This document shows, one piece after another, positions 15,113 to 24,791 of a DNA stretch of 64,000 nt. Source of the stretch: Echinicola arenosa (GTDB lineage Bacteria; Bacteroidota; Bacteroidia; Cytophagales; Cyclobacteriaceae); NCBI RefSeq assembly GCF_014841125.1, contig NZ_JACYTQ010000008.1:62001-126000 (forward strand). The letters run 5' to 3'. The notes under the pieces are model-generated. The model was not told the DNA's origin. It searched no databases and worked only from the letters and a program-made list of their open reading frames with translations. How positions within the stretch are numbered: position 1 is the first letter of the stretch; each line of letters begins with the position of its first letter. A program made the position numbers and the translations under genes.

Positions 15113-15931
15113 ATGCAAAAAGAAAACATTCATATCGTATTTGGACAGTTAGGTAAGAGAACGTTGATGGACAGTAAAGCAATTGATCTGAGCAACAGTC
15201 AGGTAATAAGCTTAGAAGATAAACTAAACATTGGGCCCAGCTGTGATATAGATGTAAATGAAAATATTTCAAAAAGGAAAAACTGGTTTCTAAAAATTCA
15301 TGGTGCCCATCCAAATTCCCCGATAGAAAATGACTTAATAAGTCTGAAGTCGATGCTTAAAAATGTAGAAAACATTAATAAAGTATTTATTTGGACAGGC
15401 TATTATGCTTCTGAAAGAATAAGTACAGCAAGACTGATCAATCATTTATTTCTGTTCGACAAACCTATTTTAGTTGCCAATTTCAATACTCCTGTAAGGT
15501 CTATACATGGAGCAGCTATTTATCCCAAATCATTGGAAGAAACTGCATCCTTTCAGGTTAAAGAACTTTTGGAACAATTTGAGCCAATTGAAAAAGGTAA
15601 CCTTCAAAATTACCTAACGATATGGGATAAAGTAAAATCAGGAAATGGAGAATTATGGATTTGTGATAATAGTGGACAGCTCAAAATGGAAGAAACGGAT
15701 TATTTCGACTCTTGCTTACTATCTCATTGTAAGGAGAATTTTCAACCGGCAGCAAGAATAATTGGAGAAACGCTGGTAGATATAGATTTTGAAGTTGGAG
15801 ATGACTATTTGAACTGGAGGTTAAAAAAATTGTCTACAGATGGAAAAATAGCGTCTAAAGGAAAACTGATTGACATTAGAGACTACGAGGTGAAGAAAAA
15901 CACTTATGTTAATACACTAAATCCGGCCTAG
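15113..15931 (+). CDS. DUF1835-domain protein
   Basis: A 272-residue cytoplasmic protein. The N-terminal IHIVFGQLGKRTL and the internal FIWTGYYASERISTARLINHL fit the DUF1835/DUF3658 family, which has no known biochemical role. No signal peptide and no membrane segment are present. It stands alone, with gene-poor sequence on both sides. A contribution to a stress or cassette function is not evident. Confidence 0.68.
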   Translation: MQKENIHIVFGQLGKRTLMDSKAIDLSNSQVISLEDKLNIGPSCDIDVNENISKRKNWFLKIHGAHPNSPIENDLISLKSMLKNVENINKVFIWTGYYASERISTARLINHLFLFDKPILVANFNTPVRSIHGAAIYPKSLEETASFQVKELLEQFEPIEKGNLQNYLTIWDKVKSGNGELWICDNSGQLKMEETDYFDSCLLSHCKENFQPAARIIGETLVDIDFEVGDDYLNWRLKKLSTDGKIASKGKLIDIRDYEVKKNTYVNTLNPA

Positions 15932-16183
15932 GCCAATTAAGTTATGGGTAAGGAAAGTATTTTGCTTAAGCCATATGACTAGGGAATTGATTTTAAACTA
16001 ACAACCATTCCAAACCGCACTTATTAGAAAATATCCATTATGGTGAGTGATGTTTCGGTTTACAGCCCTTTCTCATTTTAACCATTGAAAGAAGAATGAT
16101 CATAAGTGGTTTTTAAAGCTCTTGATTATTGTGGTATCTTGTTAAGATGATATTTATAATGGGCACACCAAACTGATACCCCA

Positions 16184-16543
16184 ATGAGATTTAATCAAGC
16201 CACCACCATTCTTCGAATTTTTGATGAGACAAAATCCAGAGAGTTCTATATTGACTACTTAGGGTTTAAAGTAGACTGGGAGCACCGTTTTGAAGAGGGT
16301 ATGCCCTTATACATGCAAATATCAAAAGACAATTGTGTTTTGCACCTGTCTGAGCATCATGGAGACGGTACACCAGGTACTTTCATCAGGATTGAGTGCG
16401 ATGACATTAAAGGTTACCATAGGGAGTTAATGACAAAAAACTATCGGTTTTTGAATCCAGGAATCAATGAACCACCTTGGGCAAAATATGAATTGTGTCT
16501 TTCGGATCCATTTGGAAACAGACTGATTTTCTTTGAGACATGA
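16184..16543 (+). CDS. Glyoxalase/bleomycin-resistance superfamily protein (VOC fold)
   Basis: A 119-residue protein of the vicinal-oxygen-chelate fold. IFDETKSREFYIDYLGFKVDWEHRF, YMQISKD, LHLSEHHGDGTPGT and SDPFGNRLIF are the usual family stretches. Close relatives are annotated as bleomycin-resistance-like glyoxalases, but the metal ligands and substrate differ among them, so no reaction is assigned. It is a single gene with 250 bases of unassigned sequence upstream. Confidence 0.8.
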   Translation: MRFNQATTILRIFDETKSREFYIDYLGFKVDWEHRFEEGMPLYMQISKDNCVLHLSEHHGDGTPGTFIRIECDDIKGYHRELMTKNYRFLNPGINEPPWAKYELCLSDPFGNRLIFFET

Positions 16544-16660
16544 TGTAAAGTAGTCTTGCTGTATTTGTTTATCCGTAAAATCCATGACTGAATTAAGGAG
16601 AAATATAATGATACAGCCTGACCTAAAAACGTTTTGGTCAGGTTGTAAAATGAATTTGTA

Positions 16661-17485
16661 ATGCTAAAAGATTCTCATAAAAACCCAGCCCCTACTTACT
16701 TTGACCGAAAACTGGGATGGATCATCTACCCAATACTCGGTATATCATTCATCTTCTTTGCCAATGACAATGATTTTAAAACATTGATCCAACTCCCCTC
16801 TTTCAAATGGGATGTGGTGTTTTCCATCTTTGCTGCTTCCATAACTGGGTTCTATTTGGCTTGGTTAACCCGCTATCTTGACAAAAAACATCCTTGGGGA
16901 AAAGATTTAAAAAAACGAAATTCTTGGCAGGTGTTGTTGGGCATACTAGCACCCCTTTTTTTCTCCATTGGGCTTGAAGTAATTTATCTCCAAGCAATTG
17001 ATATCAATATCCGTCAAAGCGGCATTCTAGTTTTAGAGTTGCCCCTCTCCTTCTTGTACCTATTCATCATCAACCTCCTTTTCTATCTCAATTATATTTC
17101 ATTTGCCTATCAAAAAAACTTGCGAAGTAAATCCACTAAAACCACATCTGTAGAAAATGTAAAAATATTGGAAGGAACCAAAGAAAACCTGATTCCCGTT
17201 CATCATATTTCCTTTATCCGTAGTACAGAAAAAACACTTTGGTTACACACATCCCAAGACAAACAATTCTTTCAAAATGGCACCCTAAATGATTGGGAAG
17301 CCAAACTCCCAAAGCAATTCTTTTACAGGCTAAACAGGCAATTCATTGTTCACCGGGATGCCATTGAAAACATTGAACCTACTGCCACTAGACGCTTAAA
17401 GGTGGTTTTGAAAAACTTTAATGGTGAGGACATTTTTATTCCAAAAACAAAAGCCACAGCATTTAGAAACTGGTGGCAAAGCTAA
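16661..17485 (+). CDS. Membrane-anchored LytTR-type DNA-binding regulator
   Basis: A 274-residue protein with four hydrophobic segments in the first 150 residues (about 20-36, 50-66, 87-107, 121-144). A C-terminal LytTR DNA-binding domain spans about residues 165-272, with HHISFIRSTEKTLWLHT, FYRLNRQFIVHRDAIENI and NWWQS. This layout is frequent in Bacteroidota, where the membrane part is thought to sense a signal directly. The next two genes (outer-membrane-type protein and serine hydrolase) lie downstream on the same strand and could be targets. Confidence 0.85.
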   Translation: MLKDSHKNPAPTYFDRKLGWIIYPILGISFIFFANDNDFKTLIQLPSFKWDVVFSIFAASITGFYLAWLTRYLDKKHPWGKDLKKRNSWQVLLGILAPLFFSIGLEVIYLQAIDINIRQSGILVLELPLSFLYLFIINLLFYLNYISFAYQKNLRSKSTKTTSVENVKILEGTKENLIPVHHISFIRSTEKTLWLHTSQDKQFFQNGTLNDWEAKLPKQFFYRLNRQFIVHRDAIENIEPTATRRLKVVLKNFNGEDIFIPKTKATAFRNWWQS

Positions 17486-17585
17486 TGTCCGCTTCAGCTT
17501 TTAAAATGTCCTGTTCAGTATAGTAATACCCTACAGGCTTATTTTCCATTACTCCTATGTGTTGTTTTGCAAAAAAAAACAAGTC

Positions 17586-18203
17586 ATGCGGAATATTAGG
17601 CATCCTCTCATTTTTATCATACTTCTGCTTTACGCAGGAACTAGCTTCGGGCAAAGCAAGGCCCTGCCCATTAATTTATCCCTGTTCAACCAAGCTACGG
17701 CCCTTCCATTCACGAGCTTTTTCTCTACCCCTGTTCATCCCGGTATTCAAATAGGAACAGAATTTAATTACAGCACCAAAGCCGGATCAAGATTCTTTCA
17801 GACGGCCAACCTGTCCTATTTCTATCATAATTACCTTGCCCAAGGAGTAGGCCTCAGCAGTGAACTGGGCTACGAAAGTCGATTAAAAAATGGCTTGGCC
17901 ATCACAGGCCTTTTAGGTCTGGGATATATGCACACTTTTACCACATCAGAGGAGTTTACATTTTCGGATGGTACATACCATAAGCAAAATGATAAGGGAA
18001 ATTCCAGACTTTTCCCTTCCCTTTCTTTGGACTTGGGCTATTACTTAAATCCATCACGGGATAGCAGCCCTAAAGTATTTGTTCGCTATCAATCCTGGGC
18101 TGAGTACCCTTATTCTCCTGGGTTTATCCCTGCCATGACCCATGTCAACTTACACTTTGGCATTAAATTCTTCCTGCATAAAAACGACCACAGCCATGAA
18201 TAG
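17586..18203 (+). CDS. Exported beta-rich protein, probably outer membrane
   Basis: A 205-residue protein with an N-terminal signal peptide ending near SFGQS. The rest alternates short hydrophobic beta strands with Asn/Gly turns (GVGLSSELGYESRLKNGLAI; LGLGYMH), as in small outer-membrane barrels. An upstream TTG-start extension is possible, but ATG 17586 directly precedes the signal peptide. Its stop overlaps the start of the serine hydrolase gene by 8 bases, so the two are coupled. No specific family is recognised. Confidence 0.6.
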   Translation: MRNIRHPLIFIILLLYAGTSFGQSKALPINLSLFNQATALPFTSFFSTPVHPGIQIGTEFNYSTKAGSRFFQTANLSYFYHNYLAQGVGLSSELGYESRLKNGLAITGLLGLGYMHTFTTSEEFTFSDGTYHKQNDKGNSRLFPSLSLDLGYYLNPSRDSSPKVFVRYQSWAEYPYSPGFIPAMTHVNLHFGIKFFLHKNDHSHE

Positions 18204-19377
18204 AACCTTGACCGTTTTATTAGCGATACTACTTTTATCCTCCTGTAGAGAAGGTGATGATATCGCTCCAGCATTTTACACTTGCGGTTTCACCTTTTCA
18301 GACAGCAGTGCTGAAAATGAAAATAATTCCAAGTACCAAAACCTAATAGATGAATTAGTTTCCAATGGAGTGGTTGGCATGACCATGTCAGTTTATCAAC
18401 CTCAATCAGGAATCTGGATCGGTGGCAGTGGCAAAGCCGACCTGAACAATAATATCCATATGAAACCATGCAACATATCTAGAGTGGGTTCAACGGTCAA
18501 AATGTTCACAGCCACCACAGTATTGATGCTGGCACAAGAAGGTAAGCTGGAACTCGATGATCCAATTGCTGATTACCTACAGGCTGATGTGATTAACAGA
18601 ATTGACAATGCTGACAAAGCTACTATCAAACAACTCCTCCAACATTCCAGCGGTATCTTTAACTATATCCAAAACCTCAAATTCCAAACTGCGTCCCTTA
18701 ATGACCTGATCAAGGAGTGGACACCTGATGAATTATTGTCTTATGCTGAAGGCAAAAGGGCTTATTTTAAACCGGGGACAGATGTTCGCTATTCCAACAC
18801 AGGGTATATCTTGCTGGGGATGTTGATAGAGCAAATTGAAGGAAAGCCTTTTTATGAGGTATTTGATGAGAAAATATTCCGGCCCCTAAATTTATCCATG
18901 ACACAATTTGCAGCTAAGAACCCTGTACCTGATGGTATTGTGAGAGGCTATATTGACTTATACAGCAAGCTTCAGGTGGTGGAGTCTACCTATTTCAGCG
19001 GCTGGGACTATTTCACTGCCGATGGAGGGCTGATTTCCAACCCCAAGGACTTGAATACCTTCTTTCAAGCCTTGATGGGACACAAGTTACTCAATGCCGA
19101 ATACTTAGATCAAATGCTCACATGGAAAAGCCCGAAAGAGCCGGATCCTGAGTTTTTCCCGATTGCTTATGGTTTAGGCATATTTCGAATAGAAACGCCT
19201 TCGGGAATAGCCTATATGCACAGTGGCGATGCCATAGGGTATTATGCCAATATGCTCTACTTCCCGGATGACTCCACCTCCATCGCCTATGCTGCCAATA
19301 GTAACTATGGAAAAATTGACGAATTTGTCTCCACCAAAGATGCCACGGAGCATATCATCTCTGCCCTAAAAGACTAA
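18196..19377 (+). CDS. Beta-lactamase-fold serine hydrolase, lipoprotein
   Basis: A 393-residue class C beta-lactamase/penicillin-binding-protein-like hydrolase. The signal peptide ends with lipobox LLSSC, so it is probably a periplasmic lipoprotein. The catalytic motifs are SxxK as STVK (Ser99, Lys102), YxN as YSN in VRYSNTGY, and HxG as HSG in YMHSGDAIGY. Enzymes of this group include D-alanyl-D-alanine carboxypeptidases, esterases and lactamases, so substrate is open. ATG 18196 overlaps the end of the preceding gene (ATGAATAG); a longer upstream frame is rejected because it would bury the signal peptide. Confidence 0.87.
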   Translation: MNRTLTVLLAILLLSSCREGDDIAPAFYTCGFTFSDSSAENENNSKYQNLIDELVSNGVVGMTMSVYQPQSGIWIGGSGKADLNNNIHMKPCNISRVGSTVKMFTATTVLMLAQEGKLELDDPIADYLQADVINRIDNADKATIKQLLQHSSGIFNYIQNLKFQTASLNDLIKEWTPDELLSYAEGKRAYFKPGTDVRYSNTGYILLGMLIEQIEGKPFYEVFDEKIFRPLNLSMTQFAAKNPVPDGIVRGYIDLYSKLQVVESTYFSGWDYFTADGGLISNPKDLNTFFQALMGHKLLNAEYLDQMLTWKSPKEPDPEFFPIAYGLGIFRIETPSGIAYMHSGDAIGYYANMLYFPDDSTSIAYAANSNYGKIDEFVSTKDATEHIISALKD

Positions 19378-20232
19378 TTTCTAATGGATGGCCAAATCAA
19401 TCCCTACTTCTTGATCATATGTGGTTCAATTTGAAATAACGAGGATAACCTTAAATCATGAAATAATAAAACGATAACATTTGTGATTATTAGACCTTTA
19501 GTCCAAAACGCTGGCTTGGTTTTCCTAAAAAGCAATTAAGCCCCTTTATCACATTAATTTATTAAAACCCGGTAATTTTATCAATTATAGCCTAAACATG
19601 GAATTAATTTTGCTGGGTTGTTGTACTAAATATTAAATCTGATTATCCGCTATGATGCCAGTAACCATACATCCTTTGCTCAAGTGGTCGGAAGCCTGTC
19701 TAACTGCCAGGTAGACCTGAAGACCAAAGCAGTTGATGCTTTAATCAAAAGGGTAGTTTCTACTCGCTTTTAATCTCTATTGGTAAAATTGCGGGTATAC
19801 ATAATATTAAAACTTGACCTGGTAAAGTCCTTATTCTGGTTTTTTGAAGAAACCTGTTCTGAGAAAACGTAAAAACATTTGAAAATGAACATTTATACAA
19901 AGCGTTTTATACCCTCAAATCGAAAATTATTTTGTATCCTGGATCGCATGAAAGTACATCCCAACCTTTACTTACTTTTTTAGGCTTTGCCTTATCGCAA
20001 TGATGAGATAACAAAACCCATTGACTCCTGTTAATATATTCAAAGGAATCATTCGAGGCTAAACCTCAATCCACTAGCAAAGTTGTGCCAATGGATTTCT
20101 CTTCACGTTTACCAAACAATTGACACAGTAGTTTCCTTAATTATCTGGTTAAAGCCATTACTTCCTCATCTATAAATCAGGCATAAGGTTAATAGCTATT
20201 TAGCGCATAACTGCATTTAAAATTAAACTTAC
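19378..20232. other. Gene-free stretch with repeat copy C and a decayed coding trace
   Basis: About 855 bases. MITE-like copy C occupies 19638-19801. On the minus strand, about 20139 down to 19917, one frame reads about 74 codons with a single internal TGA (pieces LCQLFGKREEKSIGTTLLVD and SFEYINRSQWVLLSHHCDKA), which looks like the remnant of a transposase-like or other gene. Nothing else is recognised. Confidence 0.4.
19638..19801 (+). mobile_element. MITE-like repeat, copy C
   Basis: Runs from TCTGATTATCCGC to TTGCGGGTATACA, about 164 bp, the longest copy. The inner stem is AAAAG...GTAG and CTAC...CTTTT where copy A has AAAACGA/TCGTTTT, so pairing is retained though the bases differ. It has no ORF. 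Confidence 0.7.
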
Positions 20233-22317
20233 ATGTTGAAATATTTATTCACTTGCTTTTTCTTATTTACACTTATTCCACTTTCTGCTCAAGGGTTAAA
20301 GGTTTCTTTGACTACCGGCAACGCCTCCACACTGATCAATGATGGTTATATGGAGGCATCAGTGCAAGGAGGGAAACCTCCATACACTTATAGGTGGAGC
20401 AATCCATCTACGCCGCTCGATGCTGCAAAAGCCACTGGATTAGTAGAAGGTGTTAAATACTCTTTGGTGGTTACCGACAGTGAGGGAAAATCCCAAAAGG
20501 TAACGGGCAAAGTAAAATCCCAATCTGTCACTGAGCATTTTAATGGTGCCTTTTCCCCTTTGGTAGAGGGCTTGACCACCATCCTGTTTTGGGATCCATT
20601 CGAAGCCATTGGAATTTATGATCCAAGGAGCTTTGCACAAAACAAAGAGGTGGAAATACCTGGTTGGAAAGCCGGTATGAAAGACAAGTTCACTTTGAAG
20701 CAATGGTTGGTGCAGTCAGGTAGCCATATAAAGGAAGGAGATCCAATAGCCGTAATTCTTTCTCAAAACCAAGGAGAATTGAGGGTAAATGCACCGGCTA
20801 CGGGCATCTTACAGCCATTGGTTGAGACTGGAGAGACCATTTACAATGCAGAAAACAAGGAGGATTTGATTGAAACGGGCGCACACGTATTTGCGAAGGT
20901 AAAATACGATAATCCGGTTGTATTGACCCATCCCAATGGAGATGCACGAACCCATCCCATATCATTTATCGTCATCTGGTTGGTACTGGGAGCCATTTTC
21001 TTCACCATTAAAATGGGTTTCATCAACATCAGGGGCTTTAAGCACGCCATTCAATTGGCCTCAGGTAAATTCAATGAGGATGATGCTCCTGGTAAAATAA
21101 CCCACTTTCAGGCCTTTGCCACAGCGACTTCTGCCACGGTGGGTTTAGGCAATATCGCCGGTGTAGCCATAGCGATTTCCCTTGGCGGCGCAGGAGCTAC
21201 CTTTTGGATTATTATGGCCGGTTTCCTGGGTATGTCTTCCAAGTTTGTAGAATGCCTACTTGGCCTAAAGTACAGGACCATTGCTGACAATGGCAATATT
21301 TTTGGAGGCCCTATGAATTACCTTCGCTATGGACTTGAAAAAAGAAACCTTAAGTCCTTGGGTAAATTCCTCGCTGCCTTCTTTGCCGTGCTTTGTGTAG
21401 GGTTTTCATTCGGTGGTGGAAATATGTTTCAAGCCAACCAGTCCTATGAGATTTTATCCAATCAATTTCCTATTTTGGAAGGATTGGGCTTTTGGGTGGG
21501 TGTAGTGCTGGCCATCTTGGTAGGTATTGTAATCATTGGTGGAATTGACAGCATTGCCAAGGTAACTGAGAAAATTGTTCCATTTATGGCAGGCCTCTAT
21601 ATTTTTGGCGCCTTGGTGGTGATCTTGGTCAATATTGGTAATATAGGACAGGCATTTTCTGCGATTTGGGATGGAGCTTTCAACCCCTCTGCCCTCAAAG
21701 GTGGTTTTATTGGTGTCTTGGTAATCGGTTTCCAAAGAGGGGTATTTTCCAACGAAGCAGGTGTTGGTTCTGCTGCGATTGCCCATAGCCCCGTGAAGAC
21801 AAACCACCCTCCATCTGAAGGCTTCGTAGGGCTTTTAGAACCTTTTGTAGATACCATAGTCGTTTGTACCCTAACAGCTTTGGTCATCATTTTCACTGGA
21901 AAACATGAAGTGGAAGGTCTGGGAGGAGTAGCCCTAACCTCTGAAGCCTTTGCCAGTGTCATCTCTTGGTTTCCCTACCTATTGGCCGTTGCGGTATTTT
22001 TGTTTGCGTTCTCCTCCATGGTCTCTTGGTCCTATTATGGCTTAAGAGCTTGGACCTACCTGTTTGGGAATAGCAAAAAGTCAGAATTAGCTTATAAATT
22101 GGTATTTGTTATTTTTGTGGTAGTTGGAGCCTCTGTCAGCTTGGGAGCTGTGCTGGACTTCTCCGATATGATGATTTTATCCATGTCATTTCCCAATATC
22201 ATCGGACTTTACATCATGAGTGGCGAGGTCAGAAAGGACATGCAAAATTACCTGAAGAAATTAAAAAAGGGGGAATTGTTTTCAAGTCAGAAGAATCAGG
22301 ATAAAGTAACAGCCTAA
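20233..22317 (+). CDS. AGCS-family sodium/amino-acid symporter with SprB-like and lipoyl-like extra domains
   Basis: A 694-residue protein, far longer than usual AGCS carriers (about 450-550). A signal peptide covers residues 1-20. Residues about 21-94 resemble one SprB-type repeat (GGKPPYTYRWSN). Residues 101-123 (FNGAFSPLVEGLTTILFWDPF) match the usual AGCS N-terminus. Residues about 136-225 look like a biotinyl/lipoyl-type beta barrel (LVQSGSHIKEGDPIAVI, APATGILQPLVETGE) in which the modified lysine is replaced by NQG, so no cofactor is expected. AGCS transport core follows from residue 242 (ATSATVGLGNIAGVAIAI; FSNEAGVGSAAIAHS). It imports alanine, glycine or a similar amino acid with sodium. 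Confidence 0.88.
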   Translation: MLKYLFTCFFLFTLIPLSAQGLKVSLTTGNASTLINDGYMEASVQGGKPPYTYRWSNPSTPLDAAKATGLVEGVKYSLVVTDSEGKSQKVTGKVKSQSVTEHFNGAFSPLVEGLTTILFWDPFEAIGIYDPRSFAQNKEVEIPGWKAGMKDKFTLKQWLVQSGSHIKEGDPIAVILSQNQGELRVNAPATGILQPLVETGETIYNAENKEDLIETGAHVFAKVKYDNPVVLTHPNGDARTHPISFIVIWLVLGAIFFTIKMGFINIRGFKHAIQLASGKFNEDDAPGKITHFQAFATATSATVGLGNIAGVAIAISLGGAGATFWIIMAGFLGMSSKFVECLLGLKYRTIADNGNIFGGPMNYLRYGLEKRNLKSLGKFLAAFFAVLCVGFSFGGGNMFQANQSYEILSNQFPILEGLGFWVGVVLAILVGIVIIGGIDSIAKVTEKIVPFMAGLYIFGALVVILVNIGNIGQAFSAIWDGAFNPSALKGGFIGVLVIGFQRGVFSNEAGVGSAAIAHSPVKTNHPPSEGFVGLLEPFVDTIVVCTLTALVIIFTGKHEVEGLGGVALTSEAFASVISWFPYLLAVAVFLFAFSSMVSWSYYGLRAWTYLFGNSKKSELAYKLVFVIFVVVGASVSLGAVLDFSDMMILSMSFPNIIGLYIMSGEVRKDMQNYLKKLKKGELFSSQKNQDKVTA

Positions 22318-22529
22318 GAAAATATTGTTCAAAATCCCCAAACTACTTCGATATAGCCTTTTCTTGAAACGGCCAGGTTCTTTGATATCTTGGCTTATGG
22401 TCCAATACTAGTGATTAAAAGTCGTTAATAAATCATATTAACATGTTAAGGGATTTGGAAACAACGTTCATTGCATCTATGGTTTTATCGAACTACCTTC
22501 ACTGTTCAAAACATTCTTAAAGATTTAAA

Positions 22530-23294
22530 ATGTCTATCACTTCAGTTTCAGAACTTACCGGAATGCAAGAAATCAGTGAGGTTGTAGCCACTACGCTCAA
22601 GCTCATGCGAGAGTATGCCAAAGTGGGCATGTCCACCAAAGAGTTGGACGAATTTGGAGGCAGTATTTTAAAAAGCTATGGATCAAAATCAGCACCATTA
22701 GAAACTTATGGATTTCCAGGCTATACCTGTATCAGCCTGAACAATGAGGCTGCCCATGGAATCCCCTCGACCCAGAAAATAATCCAAGAAGGTGACTTGA
22801 TCAACATCGATGTTTCTGCAGAGCTCAATGGTTTTTGGTCTGACAATGGAGGTTCATTTGTGATTGGGAAAGACATTTACCTCCATCAACCTTTAGTGGA
22901 TGCTTCCAAAGAGATTTTACATAAAGCCATTCAGCAAATCAAAGGAGGTATCAAGATCGCTGATATTGGCTACCTCATAGAATCCGAAGCGAAGAAGTCA
23001 GGTTATAAGGTTCTCAAGAATTTGGCAGGACATGGAGTGGGAAGAAGCCTTCATGAGAAGCCAGATAACATTCTAAATTATAGGGTCAAGGGAAATAATG
23101 AAAGGTTCCAGAAAAATACCACTGTGGCCATTGAAACATTTATTGCTACCCATTCCACCCAAGCTGTGGAACTATCAGACGGATGGACTTTAGTAGGAAA
23201 TAGGGGCGGATATATCACCCAGCATGAGCACACCATATTGATCACAGATGAAGTACCCGTGATTCTCACAGCTGCCAATGGGATTTGGAATTGA
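22530..23294 (+). CDS. map: Type I methionine aminopeptidase
   Basis: Removes the initiator methionine from nascent proteins; a two-metal enzyme in the cytoplasm. The 254-residue length matches the type I family. All five metal ligands are seen: Asp in INIDVSAEL, Asp in WSDNGG, His in GHGVGRSLHE, Glu in AIETF and Glu in QHEHT. The N-terminus lacks a zinc-finger extension. Bacteroidota normally carry another map in the ribosomal protein operon, so this stand-alone gene is probably a second copy; that is inference. Confidence 0.92.
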   Translation: MSITSVSELTGMQEISEVVATTLKLMREYAKVGMSTKELDEFGGSILKSYGSKSAPLETYGFPGYTCISLNNEAAHGIPSTQKIIQEGDLINIDVSAELNGFWSDNGGSFVIGKDIYLHQPLVDASKEILHKAIQQIKGGIKIADIGYLIESEAKKSGYKVLKNLAGHGVGRSLHEKPDNILNYRVKGNNERFQKNTTVAIETFIATHSTQAVELSDGWTLVGNRGGYITQHEHTILITDEVPVILTAANGIWN

Positions 23295-23331
23295 GAAAGC
23301 CTATGACTTAAATCAAAGCTTGTTCAATTAA

Positions 23332-23616
23332 TCAAGATTAACTCCCCTCAATTCGGCACTTTTCGGTAATACAGCTTTTGAGAGTATATTAAACTTCATA
23401 AACCACTTGGATGAGCCTTATTCCCAACTCTATTTCGATCAAGAAAATGACCTTATAATACGTAAATTACATCCGGGTGATTCGAAGAAGATACAAGGTC
23501 GGATTGATGCTTTTAAAGACCTTTGTGATTTTTACATCAACAGAGATGAGGAAGTTTTCACCGCCCATAACTTTGAGACCATTAAGGAACCGGAAACCTA
23601 TTCTATCATTTTTTAG
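23332..23616 (+). CDS. Possible small acidic protein, start unclear
   Basis: An open frame without ATG; TTG at 23407 would give 69 residues with an even, protein-like composition (LDEPYSQLYFDQENDLIIRK). The frame is open upstream to 23332. It may be a real small protein with an unusual start, or the remnant of a longer gene. No family is recognised. Confidence 0.28.
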   Translation, partial: SRLTPLNSALFGNTAFESILNFINHLDEPYSQLYFDQENDLIIRKLHPGDSKKIQGRIDAFKDLCDFYINRDEEVFTAHNFETIKEPETYSIIF

Positions 23617-23941
23617 AATTATTCAGAAAGTTTCTTTAACTGCTAAAGGCAAGTTAATTAAAATGGGTTATTCTCTAATCGATTAAAATCATACACCATT
23701 AATCTCAGCCGGTCATAAGTAGTATTGAGGAAAAAAAGATATATTAACTCACCCAACAAAAACTTGGGAGGTTTGGGTTTATTTGGTCAATTTGAAGCCT
23801 TTTAGACACTTATATTTTCGTAAAACCCGGTAAATGGAATTAATTAAAAAATAAACCGTAAATATAAAACTTTTAGTAAACAATTATCGTTTTCCTACAA
23901 AACCTATAGACTAAAAGTTTAACCAAAAAAACCATTATATT
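23617..23941. other. Gap before the peroxiredoxin gene
   Basis: About 325 AT-rich bases. No ORF, RNA motif or clear promoter was recognised apart from poly-A/T tracts typical of an upstream region. Confidence 0.35.
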
Positions 23942-24577
23942 ATGTCATTAAGATTAGGAGATACTGCACCGGATTTCACTGCTGATAGCACCGCCGGTAA
24001 AATCAACTTTTATGAATACCTAGGGGATAGCTGGGGAATTCTCTTCTCCCACCCTGCTGATTATACTCCTGTATGTACCACCGAGTTGGGAACAGCTGCT
24101 AAGCTTAAAGGGGATTTTGAAAAGAGAAATGTCAAAATGATTGCCTTGAGCGTAGATGGACTGGAAAGTCACAAAGGCTGGGTAAATGATATCAATGAAA
24201 CCCAACAGACTGAAGTAAACTACCCAATAATCGCTGATGAAGACAGAAAAGTATCTGAACTCTATGATATGATACACCCCAATGCGAATGAGAAATTGAC
24301 CGTGAGGTCGGTATTTATCATTGGGCCGGATAAAAAGATCAAATTGATCATTACCTATCCAGCGAGTACAGGAAGAAACTTCAATGAACTGTTGAGGGTG
24401 ATTGATTCATTGCAGTTGACCGCTAATTATTCAGTGGCCACGCCTGCTAACTGGCAGCATGGTGATGACGTGGTCATTGCGCCGGCCATCGCCAATGAGG
24501 ACATCCCTGCCAAGTTCCCAAAAGGACATAAGGAAATCAAGCCATATTTGAGAACTACTCCTCAGCCTAACCTGTAA
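23942..24577 (+). CDS. Peroxiredoxin, Prx6-like (1-Cys)
   Basis: A 211-residue thiol peroxidase reducing hydrogen peroxide and organic peroxides. The peroxidatic motif HPADYTPVCTTELG places the active Cys at residue 45. Asn/Arg-bearing stretch TVRSVFIIGPDKKI and the long C-terminal part put it in the Prx6 subfamily. There is no further Cys in the C-terminal region, consistent with a 1-Cys mechanism. It is a single transcription unit closed by the terminator at 24599. Confidence 0.92.
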   Translation: MSLRLGDTAPDFTADSTAGKINFYEYLGDSWGILFSHPADYTPVCTTELGTAAKLKGDFEKRNVKMIALSVDGLESHKGWVNDINETQQTEVNYPIIADEDRKVSELYDMIHPNANEKLTVRSVFIIGPDKKIKLIITYPASTGRNFNELLRVIDSLQLTANYSVATPANWQHGDDVVIAPAIANEDIPAKFPKGHKEIKPYLRTTPQPNL

Positions 24578-24598
24578 TTAATAAGAAAGGTTTTAACT

Positions 24599-24632
24599 AA
24601 GCCCTTGGAAATTGAGTTTCCAAGGGCTTTTC
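24599..24632 (+). terminator. Rho-independent terminator after peroxiredoxin
   Basis: AAGCCCTTGGAAA and TTTCCAAGGGCTT form perfect 13-bp arms around TTGAG, followed by TTTTC and further T-runs. It starts 21 bases after the peroxiredoxin stop. Confidence 0.85.
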
Positions 24633-24791
24633 ATTTTTTTCGCTTTGCATTCCCTCTATATTTTACAAAAGCTAAGCCAACGAGCAGGCATCATTTTAGA
24701 TTAAACATCAATCTAGCCTTAATTGCTCTTTGCATTTTTAAACCAGCAAATACATTTTTATATTACCAGAAACAAACCAAACCCAATTATA

